A stretch of 64,000 bases of DNA. Origin: Hortaea werneckii. Its lineage: Eukaryota > Ascomycota > Dothideomycetes > Mycosphaerellales > Teratosphaeriaceae. Positions 11,012 to 22,143 of the stretch are shown in pieces (the first letter of the stretch is position 1; every line of letters begins with the position of its first letter). The notes under the pieces are model-generated. The model made no database searches and was not told the DNA's origin. It was given only the letters and a program-made list of their open reading frames with translations. The DNA is taken from assembly GCA_037044905.1 (NCBI GenBank), contig JBAOKB010000150.1:118501-182500 (forward strand), given 5' to 3'. Both the position numbers and the translations under genes were made by a program.

Positions 11012-12553
11012 ATGGCGACCAAGAAGCACCGTTTAAGCAACATACTGGGGAGTAAGAAAGAAGCTGGTACTCCACCGCAGCCACAGGACACCATCCAACC
11101 CAAGCAGAGCAGCGAGACCAATGGCACGACGCAGCCCGATTCGGCATACGCCAGCAGTGAGAACTCCCGTGATCGGGAGATGCAGCATATCGACAGCAAC
11201 AATGACGACGGGCGGAATCTGGCCGTGGACAAGAAGACGGGTGAAGTGCTGGATGAGGATACGGGAGAGGTGGTGACGACGGTGACGACGACCACAACTA
11301 CGACGACCGTCACGCGGACAGGAGGCAAAGGAAAAGGGACACAGGTGGGAGTAACGACTCAGCCGGGAGGAGGCGCCGGCGGCAGTGCCTCACAGACACC
11401 CAGTCCATCGCATTCACCGGGTCCAGCGGGGATTGCCGAGGCGCCGGGAGACAGTCCCAGTACGCCACGACAACCACCGACACACGGGCAACACCTTTCG
11501 CCCGCCGATGCCAACCAACCCCAGCATCAGCAGCAGCAGCAGCAACACTCACCAGCATCATCCACCTCCTCCCCCGCAGTGGAAACCCAACACGTCTACC
11601 CCAAAGCGGAACCTCAGGCCACGCATCCCGCCCTACGTCAAGACCAACAGCAACCACCGCAACAACAACCTCCACCCCCAAACCCGCAGATCCCACCCCG
11701 CCAACCCCACCGCAAGAGCACCGACCGCCCTCCACCCCAGTATACCGACACCAACGGCTACAAAGACATGCCCGCCTCCCCCTCCACAACCCACAACAAC
11801 TTCTCCTACCCGAACCCCTCCCGCTCACAAGAACGTCTCCACCGACCCTCCCACCAACCCCCACCGCCTTCATCCCCGGAGACAATGCACCCAGGCTACC
11901 ACCACTCCCACCAACCCTCCCAGTCCGCCGAAAGCGGCGCCACCACCGCCCATAACCCCCTCCACCAATTAAAATCCGCCGCCATCGGCCTCCACGGCGT
12001 CGGCGAAACCCTCCGCGGAACCCTCAATACCGAAGTCGACAACCGTCTCCAACGCCGAAACCCCTCCAAGAACTCCGCGGCTGCGGAGAAGAATGCGCGG
12101 GTCATGCAGCGCGGGGAGCGGGAGATGGCGGGGCTGAGGGAGGGGAGGGGACTGGGGACTACGGTCGTACCTGGTCGGTCTACCTCTTTCGAGGGAAGAG
12201 GGCAGGGGGGGCAGGAAGAGAAGGGGTATGTGAAGGGCGGTGGGGTGCAGCGGGTCCCGGCTCGACCGCGGGAGGCGAGTTTTGGGCAGCAGCAGCAGCA
12301 GCAGCAGCAGCCGCCGATGCCGAGACGATTTTATGGTCACGAAGTTGCGGGGGAGGAGGGGGGAGGGGGGGACGGACAGCAGGGGAGAAGGGAGAGGAGT
12401 TCTTCGCGGGTGCAGGCGCTGTCGCAGACGAATGGTGGGAATGGCGGGGGTGGAGGTGGGAGTGGGATGCAGGGTCATGAGAGGGAGAGGGAGAAGGAGA
12501 AGGAGAAAGAGGGGAAGGGGGGTGGGTTGAGGAAGTTTTTGAAGGGGAGATGA
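11012..12553 (+). CDS. Low-complexity disordered protein, conserved N-terminal and GETLRGT segments
   Basis: Single exon, 513 residues, with ATG in good context. No catalytic domain. The N terminus (MATKKHRLSNILGSKKEAG) is basic. Residues about 75-100 hold a KTGEVLDEDTGEVV segment and a Thr-rich run. The middle is dominated by Pro, Gln, Ser and His with several poly-Gln runs. The only part that looks folded or helical is SAAIGLHGVGETLRGTLNTE near residue 330, a segment I believe recurs in uncharacterised ascomycete proteins. The C terminus is Gly/Arg/Glu/Lys-rich and ends in GLRKFLKGR. Long frames in other phases are codon-bias shadows. A scaffold or stress-related role is possible; function is unknown. 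Confidence 0.7.
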   Translation: MATKKHRLSNILGSKKEAGTPPQPQDTIQPKQSSETNGTTQPDSAYASSENSRDREMQHIDSNNDDGRNLAVDKKTGEVLDEDTGEVVTTVTTTTTTTTVTRTGGKGKGTQVGVTTQPGGGAGGSASQTPSPSHSPGPAGIAEAPGDSPSTPRQPPTHGQHLSPADANQPQHQQQQQQHSPASSTSSPAVETQHVYPKAEPQATHPALRQDQQQPPQQQPPPPNPQIPPRQPHRKSTDRPPPQYTDTNGYKDMPASPSTTHNNFSYPNPSRSQERLHRPSHQPPPPSSPETMHPGYHHSHQPSQSAESGATTAHNPLHQLKSAAIGLHGVGETLRGTLNTEVDNRLQRRNPSKNSAAAEKNARVMQRGEREMAGLREGRGLGTTVVPGRSTSFEGRGQGGQEEKGYVKGGGVQRVPARPREASFGQQQQQQQQPPMPRRFYGHEVAGEEGGGGDGQQGRRERSSSRVQALSQTNGGNGGGGGGSGMQGHEREREKEKEKEGKGGGLRKFLKGR

Positions 12554-13387
12554 TTTCTGGACATAATTTCCCTCTTTTCTTTTTTTTTCGTGGATTTTTT
12601 TTTTTCCTTATATGGACTTTTGGGGATTGTTCAACGCAGCGGCCATGGTATTGCGGTGATTTTTTTGCCTTTCTTCCCTTTTCTCTTTGGTTTACTCCTT
12701 TTGGGCAGACTCGATGGTTTTGCCACCTCTTTTCCTTTTTTTTTTCTGATTTCTTTTGCTTCATCTTTTCGCTTTGGGAGAATGATTTTTCTTCTTGGCT
12801 ATTTACTTTTCTGATGTACGATACCCAATCTATCTTTCTCTTTCGCCCGCTTCGCACCGTCAAAGGCCATGAGATTATTTCGGACGATTCTGTGTCATTA
12901 CCTACATGCGGCGTACCAACTACAAGATCGACACCTCTCAAGCAAAAAGTCGCTCACAGAATCTGGTGCGCCGGTCACGGCAGCTTCGTGCGACTCTTCA
13001 GAGTCATGTCAATGCCATATCGAGCCTTTTGCTTTCCTGGACGGGGAAAGCGCTTGCGGAACAATGTGCGCTTGTCTTGTTCGCGGATATTTCCCATTTA
13101 TGCCTCGTTCCCGTTGCGGAAGGATGCATGAGTGGACCGTTAGAAGGTGTCACCCTCCCGAGTGTGGTTTTGGACGGCTAATGGCGAGATCTGAAGGCCA
13201 TCGGTAAATGATACAAGAGCCGGGAAACCCTCCAGACAGAGCTAGACTTCCAGGAGTACTAAGTGGATACGGGAAAGAGTCGCCGTGAGCAGGAAGATCT
13301 ACACCCTGCCTCTTCCCCGAGACTATTCTCCTCCGAGACCCTCTCAGCTGTCGCCCGTTCCACACCGCTTCCAAGCTTTGGGACTCC
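12554..13387. other. Convergent 3' flank, pyrimidine-rich
   Basis: Between two converging genes. The first 250 bases of the plus strand are T-rich with runs of 8-9 T. Open frames here come from that composition and are not supported as genes. Confidence 0.45.
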
Positions 13388-14679
13388 TTATCGGCGGTCG
13401 GCATGGTCAGGACGATTCAAACCGAAATCCCTCGCCACCGTCCGACCTTGGGCTTTGAGACCCACGCGGAAGAGTCTCTTCTCGTTGAAGATAAACATGC
13501 CCCCGGGGACGAAGGCGAAGTTCGCGGCACCGCCGTCCACGGCGATTTTGCCGATCAAGACACCGGCGGGGTTCCAACTGGTTGGGGAGAGAGCGGACTC
13601 GTCAGCTTGTCAACTGTCTCGATATAGATTCTCACGCCGACGAGAACGCTTCCATCCGGTCGAGGAGATGACAGGTATAGTATGAAAGAAGAAGAAGAAG
13701 CAGAAGCAGAGAAAGAAAGGGAAGAAACTTACACATGCACCCCATCCCCACATCCGGCATACACATTCCCCTCCGTATCCGTATGCAGCCCATCCGGCAG
13801 CCCCGCATCACTATACGCAAACAGCTGACGGTCCTGCAACCGCTTCCCGTCGGCAGAGATGCGATACCGGTAGATACTCGCCGGGTTAGACGCATTAGTC
13901 ACCCCGGGGTACGTAGCAAACCCCGTATCGGAGACGTAAACAAACTCCCAGTCCGGACTGAACTCGATGCCGTTGACTGCGACGAAGCCGTCCGCCACCG
14001 CCTGCACGATCCCCGTGCCCGGCTCGAACCGGTAGATCTGCTGCCGGAGATCGGGTACCGGGCGGAAGCCCTGCCAGAAGGCGTAGTAGGGGTCGGTGAA
14101 CCAGAGGTCGCCGGTGAGCGGGTGCTGGATGATGTCGTTGGGGGAGGTGAAGTTGCGGCCGAGGAAGTTGTTGAGGAGCGGTCGGCTGGTGTTGGTGGCG
14201 GGGTCGACTTGGACGAGCTGGGCCGGGCGGGTGAGGGTGCCTTGGTCGCAGAAGACGATGGATTGGTTGGCGGAGCAGTCTGGTGGGGTGCCCGGCGGAT
14301 AGTAGGCGCATGCGCCGTTGGCTTGGGCGAGTTGGTCGAAGTGCAGGGAGGCGATGGAGACGGCGGAGTTGGCGTCGCGGCCGATGTCGATGGCGGTCAC
14401 GTTGATGGGGTTTGCCTCGACGTCGTCGGCCCGGTTGCTGGTGGCGTACAGCTTGCCGGTTTCGATGTTGTAGACGCCGGCCTCGTGGAAGGCAGCCCAG
14501 GTGGTTTCGGCCACGAGTTCCTGGGAGAAGTCCGGGCCGAGGACGTCACTGACGAAGGAGTCCTGGTATGCGACGAAGTTGATCCCATCGGGTGGCGTCT
14601 CGACGGTCGATTCAAGCTGGCGGACATAGCTGAGGTTGGTCGCCAGCTGCAGGTAGTTGACGTAGGTGAGGTTCACCAT
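13388..14679 (-). CDS. SMP-30/gluconolactonase-like beta-propeller protein
   Basis: Two exons, 14679-13733 and 13577-13388, joined across a 155-bp intron (donor GTAAGT, acceptor CAG), giving 378 residues. Family blocks: SPNDIIQHPLTGDLWFTDPY in the middle, then AVNGIEFSPD and VYVSDTGFATY, then GLPDGLHTDTEGNVYAGCGD. The spliced join GDGVHV/WNPAGVLIGKI matches the usual last blade. The family is a six-bladed calcium-binding propeller with lactonase or esterase members. Several N-x-S/T sites suggest secretion, but no signal peptide is encoded after the chosen ATG (14679), and a stop codon lies just upstream in frame, so a separate 5' exon may be missing. The frame is intact. The substrate is unknown. 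Confidence 0.85.
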
Positions 14680-17600
14680 TGTGGGCAACGATGAATTCTA
14701 TCTGATAGCGAAAGATGGCAGAAGTGGAGCGAGACAAGAAGACATGGGTCACGCGTCTCTCTTTATATCCTGCCATCGTTCAGACCTCCCCCGCCCGCCG
14801 GCATGGAGAGGATCCAAACATCAACATGAAGTTTTCTTGTCCTGCCTCATGCAGATACCTTTCCTGGCGAAGATGGGCGTGTTCCCCCGGTCGGCCCGCG
14901 CTGGGCCAAACCTTAATCGATCTTGGCTATTTGACCATTCTGCGGCGAGTCCTTGGCGTTAGCTGACTTTGGCATAGTGGAGTCCGCGAGCCACCGCGGC
15001 AACTTTCAATCCAACTGCACCTTTCAGATCGATGGTCTTTGGCTCATTGACTGCGTTTGACTACTTGGGGCATTCTAGAGCCAAGGAGCCGTCACCATGC
15101 GCCCAATCTGGAAGAGACGATCGCAAATCGGGAGTTTCTTTTATAGATGACCAGCATATGTCGGTTTGGGAGACACTTCCGTTGCGCGAGAGTACATGTG
15201 AAAGAGTAGAAAGTACGTCGTAAAGGCTTCCTACAGATATCACAATTTGTTCTGGTCCGAGACCAAACGGCTCGGTCGTATTCAACACGATGCAACCACC
15301 ATAGCAATAGAGGTACGTCTGCTGCGTTTGGCGACTTATATGCCATCGACTGCGTAGCGTGAGAACGAACCTAATGTCGTCGATGCGGTGCAAGGGACAC
15401 CTTTACGCAGAACACAAGGTCTTGCAGAGTCCGATGCAAAATTTCATGCTCTTTTCATAGAGCGTTCGCAACATTCATATCTTCTTCACCTACTGTGAAC
15501 ACTACAGTCGAGTCGTCTAAGACCTGCAATGACTCCTGCGGAGTTCCGTGCCGCTAGAAGTTAAGGTAGGTCGATGTCAGACGGACATTCCTTGTTATGT
15601 AAGCTAAGCACGGCTCAGCCTTGGCAACGAGTATACCTAGCAGTTGCTAGTAGATAGCTTCATGAAAATCAACTCACTACAACCACAACATTCCTGCATT
15701 TAATTCTTCGCTTTTTCTCGCAAATGGTCCTTTGTTCTCATATTTCTCATATTCAAGCCGTGCTCTTGTTCTTAATCAGCCGAAGGCGACTTGGCTGGCA
15801 ATCCCGACGCTGAGAGGGGAAGACGAATGGGCACGATCCAAGCGGTTTTCCAGAAGGCGTGAGCGAATTGTGACTGAAGTCGAAATGGGCGTTGTGGACC
15901 TGAAAGCCAATGGACCTTGGAAGAAGCATTCTCGTCTTCTCATCCGCCTTCCGTGCTGAGACTAGTCAGAATCAACTATCCTACGCCAAAGGATCGACTC
16001 AGTCCCACTGGCACCCTGTAAAGTCCATGATCTCATTATCTGCAGGTGTTCAGAATCGTCCAGATCCTATCACATCGCGGTTTGATCCTGCGCCGTTCCA
16101 ATCCGTCAGGTACGGGACCCCACGACACGAGATCACGCAGGTCAGATTCGAGACGGATCAAGAGAAAGTAGAATGAATGGGCAACGTCTATACCGTTCAA
16201 GGCTTCGTCGCTCCTGCGATGATGACCGGCTAGCACTTTGTTACTCGTACGATTCAAAGACGTCGTGTCCGCAGAGATTGAATTCGCACGCAGTCTTGGT
16301 GGTTCCCGGATGTCGGAGCGGAAGGATGACGCTCCAGAGCCAAGGATGCATCTGGTGAAAATATGCAAAAACGAACTGACCAGTGGGCAGAGCAAACCCA
16401 ATTGGGTTTGACTTTTTCCTTTGTGTCCTGTTTGCGGAACTGAGACCTGTTGGGGTACACAGATCGCATGCAGATGCGATGGACATTTCTGTAAGCATCG
16501 TACCCTCTCGGGACCATTAGCCCCTTGTCTCTTAGATCTTGTTCCGGCTTTCGAAACCGCAACTTTCTTGGTTCATGGCTCCTGTATGTTCAGGCGTGAA
16601 GGCTTCCAGGTCTGGATCATGCGTGCTTGGAAGTCATTCATGTGGCAGTGTTGAGTCGACCTTTTCGCGCTCGAACGGACTGAGGGTCAGAATGAATTTG
16701 GCAATTTGCCGCGGAGTGGTGAGTGCGTAGTCCCTAGCGGCGTTATGCCCGACCATTGTCCCTGTTCTCTTGGGAGTTGCGTGAGGCTGCAACAGACAGT
16801 AGTAAATGATCACTGGGTATCAATCACACCAAAAAGGGCTTACAGCTTGTTTGCATGATTTAGTATTACGCCTAGTAACAAGCCGTTGAGTATTCTTAGC
16901 CCCGTGTCTGGGGGTGGTTCTGTGCTTGACAGCTAACTAGCCGATCTATGACACAACGCCGTTCAACAGTCAACTAAGTCAACTACAATCGCCTTATCTC
17001 ACTCGACCTCAGTCCCGACTATCCGCTTTTCTGCCATGCTGGGCGCCATTTCTGGCTCAAGAATCGTTTTGCAGCCCCTACCGACTTACATTGAAATCAC
17101 TACTACTACGATGGCCACTGATTTGATCGTTCCTTGGCGTCACCTCTCGCCCCCCTTCCTCTGTCTTCCCCCTGCCTCGTTACAAGCGATATCACAATGA
17201 TACGAATTTCTACTGCGTTGCCTAGAAGAAACTCAATTCACCGCGCCCAGATCCATCGTCGAAGGCACCAATGGAGATCCGTAGAAAATTAGTCAATCAT
17301 TGTGCTGGCTCTTGCGAGACGCCATCTGGAACCCTACGTCTATCTACTCGCGTCTCTGGCCATCTGTGGATCTGGATCTTTACGCCTTCTTCGATCTCCG
17401 TCCGCCTTACGGTACTTAAGGTCGCTTTGTACTTTCATCGCGAAGGGAAGATGTCGCCAGGGCGAGAATCGCTAAATGTAGCTTGATGTGCCGGGCTGAA
17501 AAGATCAGCGAGAATGCTAGTTCCTAGTCATATCTGCCCATGTTCTTTTGAGATCTCTTGCCTGACACTCTTGGAGCCCTGGAAGACAAGGGAAGTCAGG

Positions 17601-19521
17601 CGGGCAGATGTCGGCTGATCATGATTAGTGCCGAGATGGAAAAATGAAGGTGGGAAAAGGAAAAATGGTGGGAGTCATGACGAAGGATGGCGGTTGCATT
17701 TTGCCTATTATGCAACGTGGACGGTCAGTTGGCGCGAAGAGTCAGGAATGGGATCAACAATGGCACAAAACTCGAGTGCAAATTATACACTTTTGAGGGT
17801 TCTGCTTCGAAAACAAAGTTGGGGGAGCTCTTTAGAAGTCCGAACTTACGTTTCGTAGCACACGCCCAAACATGCTTGCTCGGACAATTTCATCTCCGGC
17901 GCCTACCCTTTGTGTAGCGAAACCAATTTTGGATGCAGTGAGCCTGCCCACGATTGCTGTCACCATAGCAGCGACTCAATGCACACATTTCCCCTCTTCG
18001 TCCAGCGGTGGAGACAGCCTGGGAGGTTTGCGTGGCCCCAATTACCATCAGTGGAGACGTGGACAGGGAGGAGCGGCCTAGCGTCATTGGTGCTACTTGC
18101 AGACATTAGCAAGGCGATTTCAACGTCTAGAAGGACATTGTCCGGCGAATTCATCTCACGCGCGGGGCGGTGGCGCATACAGGACTCCGATCATTGGCTC
18201 GAGTATCTCAGTACCTGAAGCTCCTGGACTTTAAGAGTGCCCTTCGCAGGTTGATTTCCTGATCCAGCGACAAGTCCAGGACAACGGTGACGGACTTACA
18301 TTTACTTGCTGCAGGTCGGATCGAAGCGATGTGCCTAAGACATCAAGGAGTAGACGGAACGCGGCTAGCACATCGCCATTCGCCATACACGAGAAGACTG
18401 GGCCTCTGATCGGTCCAAGCGATGCGTTCAATGACAGAGATGTCGGGTCTCGTGCAGCGTGATTACACCGGTCAAGCTGGCCGCAATCTTGGCAATCTAG
18501 TAGCATTGGAACCAGATATAAGATGCGGACTTCGACCACCACATATCTGAGTACATCGACGGGCAAGATTTAGCTATCATTAATCGCTTATCCGTCAAAA
18601 GCTGTGCCAGACCGCTACGAGGCTTGTGCACGGCGCTTCAATCATCGCCGCCCTCCTCCTCTCCCCCCCTCCATCCATCGCGTCTCGTCATCGCAGCTCC
18701 CGGCGCTACACCCGATGAGGTCCTTGCCCGCGCGATTCATGCTCTGTAGCGTACGATAGATATCAGTTCTCCGCTTGCGGAGGACCATCGGCGTCGAACG
18801 TCTTTCTCCCCTCTCCCTCTCTTCCTTCCGCTTCTCCCAACCCCACGTCCATGTGTTGGCTACATATGATGCCGGCCGCTGATAGACCCGGACACACCTT
18901 TCTTCTCCAAGAACAGCTGCTGTGCAATCCCTCAACCCTGAAAGGGGGTCAGGAATTACGATTGCCCGCCGGGGTGCCGCTGTGATAAGATGCTCTTGTA
19001 TCGAGAATTGGAGCAAGATGAGACAACGTACGATGTCAGTCTTTGGGAGGAGAAAAGATCTCCCACCCAGAGAAGGGGGGGGGGAAGGGGGGGGGGTTGG
19101 CGGCGGGATACGAAAGGGAAAGTTAACCCATGCCAGAGTCGCAAGATCTCGTACCCCATACCCTAGACGTGGCAGCTAGAAGCACTCCCGAGAGCTTCAA
19201 GAGCTCGTTGATCTTCATGTATGCGGGAGTGATTTCTGTTGTACTAGCATGACCTCCCCCCGCGAACAGGGTGAAACCTCTCAATGCTCTTCGTCATGCA
19301 CACGGAGCTTCAGATTCGGGAAGGGAAGGGTTGACGCCTAACCACCGAAGATCATAGGGAGCGGGGAGATAGAGCGCTAGATATAAGAACAACGCAGCGC
19401 GTGACCCATTCTTCTCGATGTAGGAATAGAAGTCTAATGAAATCTACGAGGGAGGATAGAGAGGGAAATTAGCAGCAAAAGAATCATGAAAGAGAGAAGG
19501 GAAGAAAAAGAGGGAAGGAAA

Positions 19522-19595
<74 letters not shown>

Positions 19596-20110
19596 CAAGC
19601 AGGGAAAGGAGACGGTATTCTAAGTTTGCTGTGATTTCATCCTATTTTAAAAGGAGGAAGGGGGAAAGGAGTAACGAGAGCACCCAATCGAATTCCAGAA
19701 GCTAGATGAGTGGGCGATGTCCCCCCGAGTCCGGAAGGTCGGATAAATCCTGCGAGCAGAGCCGGGTGTAGTCGTAGATTTTCTAAGGAGAAATGGAACA
19801 AGGAGAGAAGAGGGACTGAGGTCCAGCTCCCGCCGATGGGTACCGGGCTTTACCCACTTTGCGGCGATCCGAGCACCGACCCTAGATCTTCGACCTGGAA
19901 GGCAGACCGGTGGAGCAGAAGGCAGGCGAGGATGGTAAGGTAAGCAGGACGGAAAGCCAGTGCAGGAAAGGGGCGGAGAGAGAGAAAAAACCGGACCCGT
20001 CGCAAACTTGTCGTCCAATTCTCTCCTATCCACTTCTCGCACACTCCCCATCATCCCTCCCTCGCACATCGCATCCCTCCTTTCCCCTCAACCGACCAAG
20101 CCCAAACCGC
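14680..20110. other. 5.4-kb gene-poor region
   Basis: No frame above about 140 codons and no recognisable family on either strand. It contains a long GA microsatellite, G-rich runs near 19075-19095 and a purine-rich stretch around 19440-19620. The first few hundred bases are the propeller gene promoter. Confidence 0.4.
19531..19590. repeat. (GA)30 microsatellite
   Basis: Thirty perfect GA units inside a longer purine-rich stretch. It lies in a non-coding region between two genes. Confidence 0.97.
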
Positions 20111-21645
20111 TCACAACCCCTTTCCCTTCCCCATCTCTCCAGCCTTCCCAACCCTCTCCCTCCGCTCCCGCTCCTTCCTCGCTTTCTCCCACTTCCCAAT
20201 CTGGCCCTCGACCCCCACACCCCCAAACACAAGTCCCACACCGACCCACTGCCACCCGGACAACCGATGCCCGAACCACAGCACACTGAGCAACATGGTT
20301 AACATTTTCCGCGTCACGGTGACGGTGACCAGGAGCAAACTCCCGAAGTGCGAGAGCGTGGCGAAGATGAAGATCTGCCCCACGCCGCCCGCGAGGGCGA
20401 AGCCGAAAATCTGGCGCAGGACTTGGGGGTGGGAGTGCAGGAAGGTGAGGGCGGAGGAGAGTTCGTCGGCGTTGCCGGCTCCGGCGGCGGAGAGGTTGAG
20501 GAGGGGGAGGATGTGAGGGGAGAGCAGGAGATAGAGGGAAGTGAGGAGGGAAGAGAGGAGGTTCAGGGCCGTCATCATCTGCGCGCCGGAGTAGGGGCGG
20601 AAACGGGCGTAAATGTCGTCCTGGGTCGAGTTGGTCAGGCCGTCGAAGAGGAGGTTGATGGATAACAAGAGTAGACCGTAAGCGGAGCTGCCTCCACCGG
20701 AGGGGGAGGATTTTTTCTTTGAAGAGGACTTGGAGGATAAAGTGAAGAGGGCGACACCGCCCGTGACGAGCGCCACGACGCCGTATTTGTAGAACGGGTA
20801 GCGCTTCCCGTACAGGGTGACGTGGAGGAACATGACGGGCAGGAGCTTGCAGGATTTGGCCAGGATGAAGGTGATGTAGTCGACGTGGGCGAGGCTGGCG
20901 TAGCCGAAGGGGCTGGCGAGGGCGGAGGTCAGGGCGACGAGGCAGAGTGGGGGGAGGATGGCGCGGGAGGGGAAGATGGGGAGCGGGGAGGTCGCGGTCC
21001 GGGTGCTGAGCACGTAGAGGTAGCCGAGTAGGGTGGCGACTAGGGATTGGATCGTGTTCATGACTACGGGGTAGTGGAAGATTTCGGGATGGTCCGGAGT
21101 GCCGTGGTTGGTGGTGGTGATGCGTTCTTGGAGGATGCCCCAGGTGAGGCTGGAGAGGGTATTAATTAGCTTGGATGGGGAATGTGTGGGAGCGGTGATG
21201 GAAAGAAGAGAAAGGGGGAGCGGAGGGGGAGACGAGAGCAGGAGGGAGGGAGGGGCTGAGTTGGACAGGGGTAGGGAGTGGACAGAGATGGAAGTGGATC
21301 GGAGAGGTTGAGACATCGTCCAAGAGATTGCTCAGGAAGGGAGACGGTCAAGTGGTTCATGGTGAGCTTCGAGCAGGATATTGGAGGACTGTCACGTGAC
21401 CCGATTGGCGAAAGGGGCAATTGTTGGTAGATGAAGCCGACGAAGGAGAGGCAGACATACAAGCTTAAATAGATGCCGCCCACACAGATGACCAGACGTA
21501 ACGTGTTGGCCTGAGGTTGGGCTTCCTGGTCGGATTTGATGGCGGCATCATTCTTGCCCGCGAGGGTGTTGCCGTCGGATAAGACCTCCGGGAGTTTGCT
21601 GTTGGGTGGGTGGCGTTGACGGAGGGAGCCATTGGCGGCGGCCAT
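20111..21645 (-). CDS. HUT1: UDP-galactose/nucleotide-sugar transporter, HUT1 type
   Basis: An ER/Golgi membrane transporter of the UAA nucleotide-sugar family. Two exons, 21645-21461 and 21149-20111, are joined across a 311-bp intron (donor GTATGT), giving 407 residues. The ATG sits in an ideal CACCATGG context. The join restores the signature VICVGGIYLSF/LTWGILQERIT. Further family blocks are YPVVMNTIQSL, ALASPFGYASLAHVDYITF, AKSCKLLPVM, LLSINLLFDGLTNSTQDDIY and FGSLLLVTVTVTRKMLTMLLS. About ten hydrophobic segments fit the family. The residue 33-50 area is a polar cytosolic tail. It shares a 498-bp divergent promoter with the next gene. Import of UDP-sugars into the ER for glycosylation is the family role; the exact sugar is inferred. 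Confidence 0.9.
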
Positions 21646-22143
21646 GGTGACGGGGGTTGATGCAGAGTCGGCGGAACCAGTCCAGTGAAGCAAGTGAATT
21701 GGCCAAACGAGGGTGTGCGGACGTAGGGGACTGTCTATTGGTGATCTATATGGTATACATTGTGTCGTGAGGAGTGTCCGTGTGGAAGTCCGTAGTTCAA
21801 GCTGATCTCTCCTAGTCTCCTCCGAGTGCAAGCTGTCCATCCCGATTGGGAAATTCGGCTGGTCAAACACGTGACTGCGCGACACCGTCCCACCAATTCC
21901 GCGTCCCATGAATTTCTGAGCCGACATCCGAGGCGGACTGTTGACACCCTTGAAAGGTTGACGGGGCCAGTAAACATTGGCGTCATCCGCACAGACTGAA
22001 CTGGCACCCTTCCCCAGATCCAACACACACACACGATTCATTGACACTCGGACGTCTTCACTCTCAACCCGCATTCCATCCAATTTCTGCCTTACATCCC
22101 AACCCACTGCTACCCTCACCTCTGCAGTGACGACAACCCCAAC
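21646..22143. promoter_or_regulatory. Shared divergent promoter, HUT1 and large disordered protein
   Basis: The two start codons face apart with only 498 bp between them. No single binding motif could be assigned by eye; a short CA repeat lies at 22022-22032. Confidence 0.6.

Noticed and set aside
12550..13131. 193-codon T-rich frame after the disordered protein gene
   Set aside because: Phe/Leu/Ser runs produced by poly-T sequence in a 3' flank.
13735..14694. 319-codon plus-strand frame opposite the propeller gene
   Set aside because: Mirror of the GC-rich coding strand; composition of Val/Gly/Glu typical of antisense shadow.
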